From: Miniimonas arenae
GTDB lineage: Bacteria > Actinomycetota > Actinomycetes > Actinomycetales > Beutenbergiaceae
DNA length: 64,000 bases
Assembly: GCF_006351005.1 (NCBI RefSeq)
Contig: NZ_VENP01000005.1
Location: forward strand, 23,527 to 87,526
Reading direction: 5' to 3'
Shown here in pieces: positions 44,570 through 53,568 of the stretch (positions are counted from its first letter, which is position 1; the number at the start of each line of letters is the position of its first letter). The notes beneath the pieces were generated by a model. It saw only the letters and a program-made list of their open reading frames with translations. It made no database searches and had not been told where the DNA came from. Both the position numbers and the translations under genes were made by a program.

Positions 44570-46343
44570 GGCGGGCTCCAGGGGTTGAGGTGTCAGGCAC
44601 CGACGGGCACGAGGACGGCGCGGGGACGTGGAGGACGTCGTCAGCGGCGTCGCCGAGGACGGCACGCAGCGTCAGCATGCCCCCGGACAGGGAGGCGGAG
44701 TCGAACCCGGACTGTGCGAGTACGCGGTGCGCGATCGCCGAGCGCACGCCCGAGGCGCACAACACCCGAACCGGACGCCCTGCGGCCGCGCCCCGCACCT
44801 CGTCCAGGCGAGCCCGCAGCTCGGTGTGCGGGACGTTGAGCGAGCCGGGCAGGTGCCCGGTGGTGTACTCGGCCGTGCTGCGCACGTCGAGCACGAGCGC
44901 GGTCTCCCGGACCTCGGGCAGATCCTCGCTGTACCAGAGGCGAAGGGTGCCGTCGAGCACGTTCGTCGCGACCATCCCGGCGAGGTTGACGGCGTCCTTG
45001 GCCTGTCCGTACGGCGGGGAGTACGCGAGGTCGAGGTCGATGAGGTCGCCCGCGTCGAGGCCGGCCCTGATGGCGGTAGCGAGCACGTCGATCCGACGGT
45101 CGACGCCGTCGGTGCCCACCGCCTGGGCGCCGAGCAGGCGACCGCCGTCCTGGGCGACGTGTACGACGAGGTGGATCGGGTCGGCGCCGGGGAAGTATCC
45201 GGCGTGCTGCAGCGGGTGCAGATGGAGCGTGCGGTGGGGCGTCCCGGCCCGGTCGAGCGCCGCCCGGTTCGCCCCGGTGATTGCCGCCGTCAGCCTTCCG
45301 ACGCGCACGATCGCGGTCCCGACCGGACCGGAGATCGGTCGCGCGGAGCCCGGGCGCAGGATGTCGTCGGCGACGAGCCGTCCGGCACGGTTGGCGGGTC
45401 CGGCGAGCGGGACGGGCCGCCGGGCGCCGGTCACGGCGTCGGAGGACACGGTGGCGTCGCCGACCGCCCAGACGCCCGGCGCCGAGGTACGGCCGTGCTC
45501 GTCAACGATGATCGCGCCCGCCTCGCACGCGATGCCGGCCGCCTCGACGATCGCGGTGTCCGGGCGCACGCCGACCGACAGCACCACGAGGTCGGCGGGG
45601 ACGCGGTGGCCGTCGGTCAGCACCACGACGTCCTCGTCGACACCCTGCTCGATCGCGGCGGCACCCACGCCCACCCGGACGTTCACGCCGAGCTCGCGCA
45701 GCTCGGTCGTGACCAGGTGTGCGAGCTCGGGCTCGAGCGGGGGCAGCACGTGGTCGGCGAGCTCGACGACCGTCACGGCGAGGCCCCGCCGGGCCAGCGC
45801 CTCGGCCGCCTCGAGGCCGATGAAGCCCGCACCGAGCACGAGCGCGCGGCGTGCGCCGTCCTCGATGTCGCGCCGGAGCCCGACGGCGTCGCCCACGGTG
45901 CGCAGCGTGCGCACCCGGGGAGAGTCGAGCCCGTCGATCGGGGGGCGCACCGGACAGGCGCCGACGGCGAGCACGAGCGCGTCGAAGCCGACCTCGCTGG
46001 TGCCGCCCGCGGCACGCACGGTCACCGTGCGACGGACGGGGTCGAGCGCGACGACGTCGTGCCCCGTGCGCACGTCGAGGTCAAGCGCGGCCCTCAGGGA
46101 GCCCGGCGTCTGCACGAGCAGGCGGCCGGTGTCCTCGATCTCCCCGCCCACGTGGTACGGCAGGCCGCAACTCGCGTACGACACGAACGCCCCGCGCTCG
46201 AGCACGGTGATCTGCGCGGTCTCGTCGAGGCGCCGCGCGCGCGCCGCGCAGCTCATTCCGCCGGCAACGCCCCCCACGACGACGATCCTGGTTGGGCCAC
46301 CGGCAGCGGTGGGCGCCTGAGCTGTCTTCGGTGCTTGCGTCAC
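44553..46343 (-). CDS. CoA-disulfide reductase with C-terminal rhodanese domain
   Basis: 596 aa. An FAD/NAD(P)H disulfide-reductase fold: IVVVGGVAGGMSCAARARRL (FAD Rossmann), VSYASCGLPYHVGGEI with the single redox cysteine of CoADR/NADH-persulfide reductases, VLGAGFIGLEAAEALARRG (NAD site), and VWAVGDAT. After the dimer domain (about to residue 470) a rhodanese domain carries VLCASGVRSAIAHRVL with its active cysteine. Such fusions reduce persulfides/polysulfide or CoA disulfide in the cytosol. GTG at 46343 is six bases after TATAGT (leaderless), and a CsoR-type palindrome overlaps the promoter. First gene of a three-gene operon. Confidence 0.92.
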   Translation of the reverse strand: MTQAPKTAQAPTAAGGPTRIVVVGGVAGGMSCAARARRLDETAQITVLERGAFVSYASCGLPYHVGGEIEDTGRLLVQTPGSLRAALDLDVRTGHDVVALDPVRRTVTVRAAGGTSEVGFDALVLAVGACPVRPPIDGLDSPRVRTLRTVGDAVGLRRDIEDGARRALVLGAGFIGLEAAEALARRGLAVTVVELADHVLPPLEPELAHLVTTELRELGVNVRVGVGAAAIEQGVDEDVVVLTDGHRVPADLVVLSVGVRPDTAIVEAAGIACEAGAIIVDEHGRTSAPGVWAVGDATVSSDAVTGARRPVPLAGPANRAGRLVADDILRPGSARPISGPVGTAIVRVGRLTAAITGANRAALDRAGTPHRTLHLHPLQHAGYFPGADPIHLVVHVAQDGGRLLGAQAVGTDGVDRRIDVLATAIRAGLDAGDLIDLDLAYSPPYGQAKDAVNLAGMVATNVLDGTLRLWYSEDLPEVRETALVLDVRSTAEYTTGHLPGSLNVPHTELRARLDEVRGAAAGRPVRVLCASGVRSAIAHRVLAQSGFDSASLSGGMLTLRAVLGDAADDVLHVPAPSSCPSVPDTSTPGARRAFQP

Positions 46344-46349
46344 GGTCCG

Positions 46350-46355
46350 ACTATA
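46350..46355 (-). promoter_or_regulatory. Leaderless -10 of the sulfur operon
   Basis: TATAGT (minus strand) six bases before GTG 46343; it partly overlaps the operator at 46353-46368. Confidence 0.65.
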
Positions 46356-46368
46356 CCCCACGGGGTAT
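46353..46368. promoter_or_regulatory. CsoR/CstR-type operator
   Basis: ATACCCC-AC-GGGGTAT, a perfect 7-bp inverted repeat in the G/C-tract-with-TA-ends form used by CsoR-family repressors, overlapping the -10 of the CoADR-rhodanese promoter. Confidence 0.8.
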
Positions 46369-46413
46369 CGGGGTCGCCATGTGATCGGTGTGCACGCCCG
46401 GTATGTCTCCACC

Positions 46414-46457
46414 CGTAACCGGTCGTAACCCGGCGGACACATGCGGGCACCTAGCGT
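46414..46457 (+). promoter_or_regulatory. Promoter region of the GH92 gene with direct repeats
   Basis: CGTAACC occurs at 46414-46420 and 46424-46430, one helical turn apart, upstream of a possible -10 TAGCGT (46452-46457). The repeats may bind a regulator. Confidence 0.4.
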
Positions 46458-46505
46458 GAGGCCACGCGGCTCCACCGGTCCCGCGGGCGAGCGGAGGGAG
46501 CGGGG

Positions 46506-48743
46506 ATGCTCGAGCACGTGGACCCGTTCATCGGGACTGCCGGCACCGACCTGCCGGCGCCCACCGGCCTGGCCGCCACCTGGTGGTGGCCCAAGCCGCA
46601 GGTCGGCAACACCCACCCGGGCGCCGCCTACCCGTTCGGCATGGTCTCCGCGTGCGCCTACTCCGGCGGGTACCCCACGGGGTACGGGCCGTACGAGCTC
46701 GGCACCGAGGGGCTGCCGGTCCCGTTCCTCGACGCGCACGTCGCCTCCGGCTTCACGCACTTCCAGCAGTCCGGCACCGGAGCGATCCGCAAGTACTACA
46801 ACTACCTGCGGGTCACCCCGATGCTGCAGCGGCTGGACGACCTCGGCGAGACGTGGGAGATCCTCGAGGAGGAGGCAAGCCCTGGCTACTACCGCACCCT
46901 GCTGTCCAGCGGTATCACGGCCGAGATCACGGTCGGCCCCAAGAGCGCGGTGCACCGGTACACGTTCCCTCGCCACCACGACGCCCGCGTCGTCGTGGAC
47001 CTCTCCCACGGCGGGATCGAGGTGCCCTACGGCGCGACCGTGCCGCTGCGCGCCTCGCTGCAGTCCCACGGGCCCGGCGTCGCGAGCGGCGAGGTCGTGG
47101 TGGAGGGCGCACCGCTCGCGGTGCACTTCGAGGTCGACGCGCCGGGCATGCGCCAGCTGCTCTGGTACGACCGCCGCCTCATGCCCGGTGGGTCGCGCCT
47201 GGACTTCCACGACATCCGCCCGACGACGCTGCGCACCTTCGGCCTCATGTGGTCCGGTCCCACGGCGGCGGGCCAGGTGGTCGAGCTGCGGATGGGGTTC
47301 TCCCTGCGCGGCACGGACCAGGCGCGCGCCAACCTCGCGGCGGACTGCTCGCCGTCGGGCACCGTCGCGGGACCGGCCTTCGACTCCCGCCGCGCCGCGA
47401 CGCGCGCGGCCTGGGCCCAGCACGTCGACGCGATCCGCGTCGACACGCCGTCCACCGAGCGTCGCACGGTGTTCGCGACGGCGCTCTACCACTCGCTCCT
47501 CAAGCCCAGCTTCGCGCCCGAGGAGAGCCCGTTCTGGCCGGCCTCGGGACCGTTCGTGTTCGACATCTCGACGATGTGGGACATGTACCGCACGCAGTTC
47601 CCGCTCATGACGCTGCTGCGGCCGGAGCGGTCCGTGGAGCTGGCCAACGCGCTGCTGCGGATCTGCGAGGAGGAGGGCAACTTCCCGATCGGCTACCGGA
47701 TGGCGCGCGGCGCGGACCGGTTCTCCCGGCAGGCGAGCGCGCTGGCGCACACCCTCCTGGCCGACCTCTGCGCGCTGGGCCTGAACGGCGTGGACTGGGA
47801 CTGGGCACTCGTGCACATGACGGCCGACCTGCGGCGCACCTACGGCGAGGAGTACCTGCTCGCCGGCATGACGCAGCCGGTCACCCACGTCCTGGACCTG
47901 GCGTTCGGCTACTGGTGCACCGCGCAGATCGCCGAGCACGTGGGCGACCGCGCGCTGCACGCGGAGATGGCGCGCTTCGCCGGCGGCTGGACGCGCGCGT
48001 TCGACCGCGCGACGGGGCTGCTGCGCGACTCGACGTTCTACGAGGGCACCACCTGGAACTACTCCTTCCGCCTCCTGCACGACATGGCGACCCGGATCGC
48101 GGGGGTCGGGGGCGACGCGGCGTTCGTCGCCCTGCTCGACACCTTCTTCGGCTACGGCGCGGACCCGGTCACGCAGCCCGGGCTGCGGCCCGGTCGTGCC
48201 GAGCTCGCCGCCGGGTACGCGCTGGGCCGCTTCGAGGGCCTCAACAACGAGCCCGACATGGACGCGCCGTGGGCCTACCTGTACGCCGGGCGACCGGACC
48301 GGACCGCGGAGGTGGTGCACGGCGTCGTGCACCAGATGTTCGGTCCCGGCCGCGGCGGCCTGCCCGGCAACGACGACTCCGGCGGCCTGTCCTCCTGGTA
48401 CGTCTGGGCCGCGCTGGGCCTGTTCCCCGTCGCGGGCCAGAACCTCGTGCTGCTGCACCCGCCCTCGTTCGCCGAGGCCGAGGTCGACGTGCCCGGCGGC
48501 CTGCTCGCCCTGCGTACGCGCGGCTTCCGAGAACCCGAGCCGGGCGGTCCGGTGCAGTACGTCGAGGGCGTGACGCTTGACGGCGAGCCCCTGGACGCCG
48601 CGTACCTCACCGGCACGCGGCTGCACGCCGGCGGTGAGCTGGTGGTGAGCCTCAGCGACCGCCCGACGGCGTGGGGCACCACGACCCGCCCGCCCTCCAC
48701 ACCCCTGACCGGCCCGGCGCCGGACTCCTGGCCGCCGCTGTGA
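46506..48743 (+). CDS. GH92-family glycosidase (alpha-mannosidase type), no signal peptide
   Basis: 745 aa. HVDPFIGTAGT, GNTHPGAAYPFGMV, SGFTHFQQSGTG, WDMYRTQFPLM, GLNNEPDMDAPW and GNDDSGGLSSWYVW are hallmark blocks of GH92, calcium-dependent exo-alpha-mannosidases. The N-terminal ~200 residues form the beta-sandwich and the rest the (alpha/alpha)6 barrel with the catalytic acid region near NDDSGG. No signal peptide is present although most family members are secreted, so it probably acts in the cytosol. ATG at 46506 has GGAGGGAG upstream. A GT4 gene follows 57 bases downstream. Confidence 0.9.
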   Translation: MLEHVDPFIGTAGTDLPAPTGLAATWWWPKPQVGNTHPGAAYPFGMVSACAYSGGYPTGYGPYELGTEGLPVPFLDAHVASGFTHFQQSGTGAIRKYYNYLRVTPMLQRLDDLGETWEILEEEASPGYYRTLLSSGITAEITVGPKSAVHRYTFPRHHDARVVVDLSHGGIEVPYGATVPLRASLQSHGPGVASGEVVVEGAPLAVHFEVDAPGMRQLLWYDRRLMPGGSRLDFHDIRPTTLRTFGLMWSGPTAAGQVVELRMGFSLRGTDQARANLAADCSPSGTVAGPAFDSRRAATRAAWAQHVDAIRVDTPSTERRTVFATALYHSLLKPSFAPEESPFWPASGPFVFDISTMWDMYRTQFPLMTLLRPERSVELANALLRICEEEGNFPIGYRMARGADRFSRQASALAHTLLADLCALGLNGVDWDWALVHMTADLRRTYGEEYLLAGMTQPVTHVLDLAFGYWCTAQIAEHVGDRALHAEMARFAGGWTRAFDRATGLLRDSTFYEGTTWNYSFRLLHDMATRIAGVGGDAAFVALLDTFFGYGADPVTQPGLRPGRAELAAGYALGRFEGLNNEPDMDAPWAYLYAGRPDRTAEVVHGVVHQMFGPGRGGLPGNDDSGGLSSWYVWAALGLFPVAGQNLVLLHPPSFAEAEVDVPGGLLALRTRGFREPEPGGPVQYVEGVTLDGEPLDAAYLTGTRLHAGGELVVSLSDRPTAWGTTTRPPSTPLTGPAPDSWPPL

Positions 48744-48800
48744 CCTACCGACCCTGATCGCACCGACCCCACCTGCCCGGCTCGACCGAAGGAGCCCGAC

Positions 48801-50099
48801 ATGACCGCACTGCTGGACCGCTACCGCCGCCTCGTCATCGTCGTCCGCGCCGACCCCGTCATCTGCGGCCACTCCGTGGAGGCGCGCAACCTCGCCGAGG
48901 CGGCGCTGCTGCGCGGCTTCACCGAGGTCAGGATCGTCACCTGGCCGCTGGACCGGCTCGAGGCCGCCGGCCTGCCGCTCAAGCCGCTCGAGCACCTCCT
49001 GCCCTACAGCGACGGCATCACGGTGGAGCGCCCCGAGCCCGTGGGGGACTACCGCGTGGTGGACGGGCGCTACACCGGCGGCGTGGTCGGCCGGCTCGTG
49101 GAGCTGTTCACCGACGGCGTGCCGACCATCTGCCTCTCGCTCTACCTCTCCCCGCACACGCTCGCGGTGCAGGAGGCCGTCACGGCCGCGCACCGCACCG
49201 GGCTCCCGGTCGACGTCCTCACCGTCGCCGAGGCGGTCGGCTCCGACATCACGAACGTGGTGCGCACCGCCGTCGCGCAGCAGCGCTACGGGGCGGCCGC
49301 GCACGTGCTGGGCACCTACCTCGCGAACGACTGCTGCGTGGCCGTCTCGGAGTACACCAAGGAGCTCATCGTGGCCGCGGCCGCCGAGGTGGACGCCGGC
49401 CTCGGGACGTCGTTCGCCGCGCGCTGCCAGGCGCAGGTCGGGATCTCCTACCCGGCGCTGGACACCGCGAGCTACCTGGGCGTCGACCCGGCCGGGGCCG
49501 GCGCGGTGCTCGCGCGGCGCGGCATCCCGGACGAGCCGTACGTGCTGTTCCTGTCCCGGCTCACCGAGGCCAAGGGAGTGCCGGACCTGCTCGAGGGCTA
49601 CGCGCGCAGCGGGATCGCCGACCGGGTCCGGCTCGTCGTCGCCGGCCGCGGACCGCAGGAGGAGGAGATCGCGGCGCTCGCCGCGGCGTCACCGCTCGCC
49701 GGCCGCATCCACGTGCTCACCGACGTCGACGACGAGGAGAAGCCCGCGCTCATGGCCGGCTCGCGCGCGTTCTGCCTGCCCACGCTGCCGCGAGCGGAGT
49801 TCGTCGAGACGTTCGGCATCGCCGTCGTGGAGAAGATGCTCGCGGGCGGCGGCCCCGTCATCACGACGACGACGGGTGGCGTGCCCGAGGCCGTGGGGGA
49901 CACCGCGATGATCGTCGGCGTGCAGGATCCGGACGCGATCGCCGTGGCGCTCGCGGCCGCCGTCGCGCTCGAGGGCGACGAGCGCGAGGCGTGGGAGGCG
50001 CGGGCGCGGGACTACGCGCTCCAGTTCGACCGGGCGACAGTCCTGGACCGCATGCTCGGTCAGCTCGAGGTGGCCGTGGGGGAGACGGTCGCCGCCTGA
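48801..50099 (+). CDS. GT4-family glycosyltransferase
   Basis: 432 aa, GT-B fold. N-terminal domain: VIVVRADPVICGHSVEARNL. C-terminal donor domain: PYVLFLSRLTEAKGVPDLLE, VVAGRGPQEEEI and the EX7E motif within EFVETFGIAVVEKMLAGGGP. No membrane segment. ATG at 48801 has GAAGGAG upstream. Together with the GH92 gene it forms a two-gene unit, suggesting turnover and synthesis of a mannose-containing glycan, but donor and acceptor are not readable. Confidence 0.83.
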   Translation: MTALLDRYRRLVIVVRADPVICGHSVEARNLAEAALLRGFTEVRIVTWPLDRLEAAGLPLKPLEHLLPYSDGITVERPEPVGDYRVVDGRYTGGVVGRLVELFTDGVPTICLSLYLSPHTLAVQEAVTAAHRTGLPVDVLTVAEAVGSDITNVVRTAVAQQRYGAAAHVLGTYLANDCCVAVSEYTKELIVAAAAEVDAGLGTSFAARCQAQVGISYPALDTASYLGVDPAGAGAVLARRGIPDEPYVLFLSRLTEAKGVPDLLEGYARSGIADRVRLVVAGRGPQEEEIAALAAASPLAGRIHVLTDVDDEEKPALMAGSRAFCLPTLPRAEFVETFGIAVVEKMLAGGGPVITTTTGGVPEAVGDTAMIVGVQDPDAIAVALAAAVALEGDEREAWEARARDYALQFDRATVLDRMLGQLEVAVGETVAA

Positions 50100-50175
50100 G
50101 ACCGCACGACGGCGGGGGCGCCACGTGCGCCCGGCGTCCCCGCTGCCGTGCCTCGGCTCACGGCCTCGCCAGCGC

Positions 50176-51099
50176 CTACAGCTCGCCGTCGGACACCGCG
50201 AACGTGTCGCAGGCCGCGAGGGAGCCCTGGTCGTGCCCCACGAGGAACCAGCGCTGGCGCTGCTCGGAGCTGCCGTGCGTCCACGTGTGGGGCGTCACCT
50301 GGCCCTGGAACGTCTCCTGGATGTGGTCGTCGCCCACGGCGGCGGCCGCCGAGAGCGCGTCCTCGATGTCCTGCCGCGTCGGCGGCTCGAGGTAGGTGAC
50401 CCCGTTCTCGTCCTTCGTCTGCGACGCGCCGCGGACCCACATCCCGGCGTAGCAGTCGGCCTGCAGCTCCAGGCGCACGGAGTCCGACGTCGGTCCGGTC
50501 GCGCTCTGGTCGATCGTGCTCATCGTGCCGAGCTGGTTCTGGATGTGGTGACCGAACTCGTGCGCCACGACGTAGAGCTCGGCAAGCGGTCCGCCGCTCG
50601 CGCCGTAGCGGGACTGCAGCTCCTCGAAGAACGTGGTGTCGATGTACACGGTGCGGTCGGGCGGACAGTAGAACGGCCCGACGGCGGAGGTCGCCGCCCC
50701 GCACCCGGTGCTCGTCTGCCCGGTGAACAGCACGAAGTCGGGCAGCTCGTACTCGATGCCGGCCTGCTGCGGCAGGGTCGCGCCCCAGTAGTCGTCGAGC
50801 GAGAGGGCGGTGAACTCCATCCGGCAGGAGACGTCCTCGTTGGCGTCGGCGCCGGTGGTGCAGTCGGCGATCGACTCGCCCTCGGGGTTCTCGTACTCCG
50901 CCTGGTTCTGGCTCGTCAGGCCGGGGATGTCGAGCGTGCCGCCGCCGCCACCGCCGCCGAGCACGTTCATGAGGATCAGCACGATGATGCCGACCACGCC
51001 GAGCCCGCCGCCGACGGCGACCCCACCGGTCCGCGCCCGGCTGCCACCCCCGCGGCGCACGCGGCCGCCCGAGCTGCTCGCGTTCGGGTTGAACGTCAT
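50176..51099 (-). CDS. YpfJ-type neutral zinc metallopeptidase, membrane-anchored
   Basis: 307 aa. One membrane helix (about residues 26-47, GVAVGGGLGVVGIIVLILMN) after a Gly/Arg-rich cytoplasmic tail, then an extracellular peptidase domain with VVAHEFGHHIQNQLG (HExxH) and a downstream ELQADCYAGMW glutamate. This matches the putative neutral zinc metallopeptidase family (YpfJ). ATG at 51099 follows GGAGAGGG. Monocistronic, convergent with the GT4 gene; substrate unknown. Confidence 0.88.
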   Translation of the reverse strand: MTFNPNASSSGGRVRRGGGSRARTGGVAVGGGLGVVGIIVLILMNVLGGGGGGGTLDIPGLTSQNQAEYENPEGESIADCTTGADANEDVSCRMEFTALSLDDYWGATLPQQAGIEYELPDFVLFTGQTSTGCGAATSAVGPFYCPPDRTVYIDTTFFEELQSRYGASGGPLAELYVVAHEFGHHIQNQLGTMSTIDQSATGPTSDSVRLELQADCYAGMWVRGASQTKDENGVTYLEPPTRQDIEDALSAAAAVGDDHIQETFQGQVTPHTWTHGSSEQRQRWFLVGHDQGSLAACDTFAVSDGEL

Positions 51100-51238
51100 G
51101 TCCCTCTCCTTCCTGATGACGGATGGGCCAGGCCCCTGTCGTGGAGGGTAGGCCCCGCCGCGGGGATGCACGATCCCGACAAAGCGACCGAGGCGAGTTG
51201 GTGGGGTGGCGTGCCTTCGCCGTCGGGCGTCCCGCCCC

Positions 51239-51244
51239 TACGGT
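51239..51244 (+). promoter_or_regulatory. Leaderless -10 for bioY
   Basis: TACGGT eight bases before GTG 51253, no ribosome site. Confidence 0.55.
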
Positions 51245-51252
51245 GGGGAACC

Positions 51253-51855
51253 GTGACGACCTCCACCGCGGCCCTGCGCCGCCCCGTGCTCGCCGACCTC
51301 GTTCCCGCCGGCGCCGGCCGCGCCCGCGGCGCCGCGGTCACCGCCGCCCTCGTGCTCGCCGGCACCGCGCTGGTCGCGGTGCTCTCCCAGGTGGCCGTTC
51401 CCTTGCCCTTCACGCCCGTGCCACTGTCGCTCGGCACCTTCGGCGTGCTCGTCGTCGGCGCCGCCCTCGGGCCGGCCCGCGCGACGGCGTCGCTCGGCCT
51501 CTACCTGCTCGCAGGCGTCGCGGGCGTGGGCTGGTTCGCCGGGGGCGCGAGCGGCTGGCAGTTCGCGTCGTTCGGCTACCTCCTGGGCTACGTCGTCGCG
51601 GCCGCCGTGGTCGGCGCCCTCGCGCGGCGCGGGGCCGACCGCTCGGTCTGGGGCACGATCGGCGCGATGCTCGCGGGCAACGTCACCGTCTACGCGTTCG
51701 GCGTGCCCTGGCTGACGGCCTACCTGGGGGTGGACCTGCCGACGGCGCTCGGGCTCGGCGTCGTGCCGTTCCTGCTCGGGGACACGGTCAAGGCGATCGT
51801 CGCCGCGGTGCTGCTGCCCTCGGCATGGGCGCTGGTGCGTCGCGCGCAGCGCTGA
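51253..51855 (+). CDS. bioY: Biotin transporter BioY (ECF S-component)
   Basis: 200 aa, six membrane helices. VAVPLPFTPVPLSLGTFGVL and the GPARATASLGLYLLAG / GGASGWQFASFGYLLGY sequence are the standard BioY signature for biotin binding. GTG at 51253 is leaderless by position. Energising bioM/bioN genes are not adjacent, so it probably uses a shared ECF module or works alone. Confidence 0.92.
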   Translation: MTTSTAALRRPVLADLVPAGAGRARGAAVTAALVLAGTALVAVLSQVAVPLPFTPVPLSLGTFGVLVVGAALGPARATASLGLYLLAGVAGVGWFAGGASGWQFASFGYLLGYVVAAAVVGALARRGADRSVWGTIGAMLAGNVTVYAFGVPWLTAYLGVDLPTALGLGVVPFLLGDTVKAIVAAVLLPSAWALVRRAQR

Positions 51856-51895
51856 GGACCGGGCGCGCAGCGCTGAGCGCGCTGTGCGCGGGCCG

Positions 51896-51901
51896 TAGAC
51901 T
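51896..51901 (+). promoter_or_regulatory. Leaderless -10 for the ABC-F gene
   Basis: TAGACT eight bases before GTG 51910. Confidence 0.6.
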
Positions 51902-51909
51902 CGTGCCAC

Positions 51910-53508
51910 GTGATCACCACCCAGGCCCTCGAGATCCGCATCGGCGCGCGGACCCTGCTCAGCGACGCGTCGCTGCGCATCGACTCGGGTGACCGGATCG
52001 GACTCGTCGGGCGCAACGGCGCCGGCAAGACCACGCTGACCAAGATCCTCGCGGGCGAGGCCCAGCCGACCGGTGGCAGTGTCATCCGCTCCGACGACGT
52101 CGGCTACCTGCCGCAGGACCCGCGCACGGGCGACCTCGAGGTGCTCGCCCGCGACCGGGTGCTGTCGGCGCGCGGCCTGGACGCCACGATCCGCAACATG
52201 CGCAAGGCCGAGATCGCGATGGCCGAGACCACGGGCGCCGAGCGGGACGCCGCGATGGCCCGCTACGAGCGGCTGGAGAACACGTTCCTCGCGCGCGGCG
52301 GCTGGACCGCCGAGGCCGAGGCGGCCCGCATCACGAGCAACCTCGGCCTGCCCACGCGCGTCCTGGACCAGGAGCTGCGGACGCTGTCGGGCGGTCAGCG
52401 CCGCCGGGTCGAGCTCGCCCGCATCCTCTTCTCGGGCGCGCGCACGCTGCTCCTGGACGAGCCGACCAACCACCTCGACGCCGATTCGATCGTGTGGTTG
52501 CGCGACTACCTGCTGGCCTACCCCGGCGGCTTCGTCGTCATCTCCCACGACGTCGAGCTCCTGCGGGCCACGGTGAACAAGGTGTTCCACCTCGACGCCA
52601 ACCGCGCGGTCATCGACGTGTACAACCTCGGCTGGGACGCCTACCTCACGCAGCGCGAGACGGACGAGAAGCGCCGCCGCCGCGAGCGCGCGAACGCCGA
52701 GAAGAAGGCCGCCACGCTCCTGGCGCAGGCGGACAAGATGCGCGCGAAGGCGACGAAGGCGGTCGCGGCGCAGAACATGGCGCGGCGCGCCGAGCGGATG
52801 CTCTCGGGCCTGGAGGAGACCCGCGCGGCCGACAAGGTCGCCAAGCTGCGGTTCCCCGAGCCGGCGCCGTGCGGGCGCACGCCGCTGCGTGCGTCCGACC
52901 TGTCCAAGAGCTACGGCTCGCAGGAGGTCTTCACGGGCGTCGACCTCGCGATCGACCGCGGGTCCCGGGTCGTCGTGCTCGGCCTCAACGGTGCGGGCAA
53001 GACGACGCTGCTGCGCATCCTCGGCGGCGTCGAGGCGCCCGACACGGGCCAGGTGGAACCCGGCCACGGGCTGAAGATCGGCTACTACGCGCAGGAGCAC
53101 GACACCCTCGACACCTCCGCGACCGTCGTGGAGAACCTGCGGCACGCGGCCCCGGACCTCACCGACACGCAGGTGCGCAGCGTGCTGGGCTCGTTCCTGT
53201 TCTCCGGGGACGACGCCGACAAGCCCGCGGGCGTCCTGTCCGGCGGGGAGAAGACGCGGCTCGCGCTCGCGACGCTCGTCGTGTCCGCCGCGAACGTGCT
53301 GCTGCTGGACGAGCCGACCAACAACCTCGACCCCGCGAGCCGCGCGGAGATCCTGGCCGCTCTGCGGACGTACGCGGGCGCCGTCGTGCTCGTCACGCAC
53401 GACGAGGGCGCCGTGGAGGCGCTCGAGCCCGAGCGCGTCCTCCTGCTGCCCGACGGCGACGAGGACCTCTGGAACGTCGAGTACGCCGAGCTCGTCTCGC
53501 TCGCGTAG
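51910..53508 (+). CDS. ABC-F family ATPase (translation factor type)
   Basis: 532 aa, two ABC domains and no membrane segment. First domain: GLVGRNGAGKTTLTK, LSGGQRRRVELARI, LLLDEPTNHLD. Second: VLGLNGAGKTTLLRI, LSGGEKTRLALATL, LLLDEPTNNLD. A long charged linker of about 80 residues with RETDEKRRRRERANAEKKAA joins them, as in EttA/Uup-like ribosome-associated factors. GTG at 51910 is leaderless. Antibiotic-resistance and housekeeping members cannot be told apart by sight. Ends before a perfect hairpin. Confidence 0.92.
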   Translation: MITTQALEIRIGARTLLSDASLRIDSGDRIGLVGRNGAGKTTLTKILAGEAQPTGGSVIRSDDVGYLPQDPRTGDLEVLARDRVLSARGLDATIRNMRKAEIAMAETTGAERDAAMARYERLENTFLARGGWTAEAEAARITSNLGLPTRVLDQELRTLSGGQRRRVELARILFSGARTLLLDEPTNHLDADSIVWLRDYLLAYPGGFVVISHDVELLRATVNKVFHLDANRAVIDVYNLGWDAYLTQRETDEKRRRRERANAEKKAATLLAQADKMRAKATKAVAAQNMARRAERMLSGLEETRAADKVAKLRFPEPAPCGRTPLRASDLSKSYGSQEVFTGVDLAIDRGSRVVVLGLNGAGKTTLLRILGGVEAPDTGQVEPGHGLKIGYYAQEHDTLDTSATVVENLRHAAPDLTDTQVRSVLGSFLFSGDDADKPAGVLSGGEKTRLALATLVVSAANVLLLDEPTNNLDPASRAEILAALRTYAGAVVLVTHDEGAVEALEPERVLLLPDGDEDLWNVEYAELVSLA

Positions 53509-53512
53509 GACG

Positions 53513-53552
53513 CGACGACGGCCGCCTCGCGGAGGCGAGGCGGCCGTCGTCG
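53513..53552. terminator. Perfect 18-bp hairpin, bidirectional
   Basis: Arms 53513-53530 and 53535-53552 pair perfectly; loop GGAG. Lies between the convergent ABC-F and alkaline phosphatase stops. Confidence 0.85.
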
Positions 53553-53568
53553 GCGGGCGCGGGCGGGC

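Noticed and set aside
46344..49304. Upstream extension of the CoADR frame to 1583 codons
   Set aside because: The extension is antisense to GH92 and GT4 genes with low-complexity translation; TATAGT and the operator fix the start at 46343.
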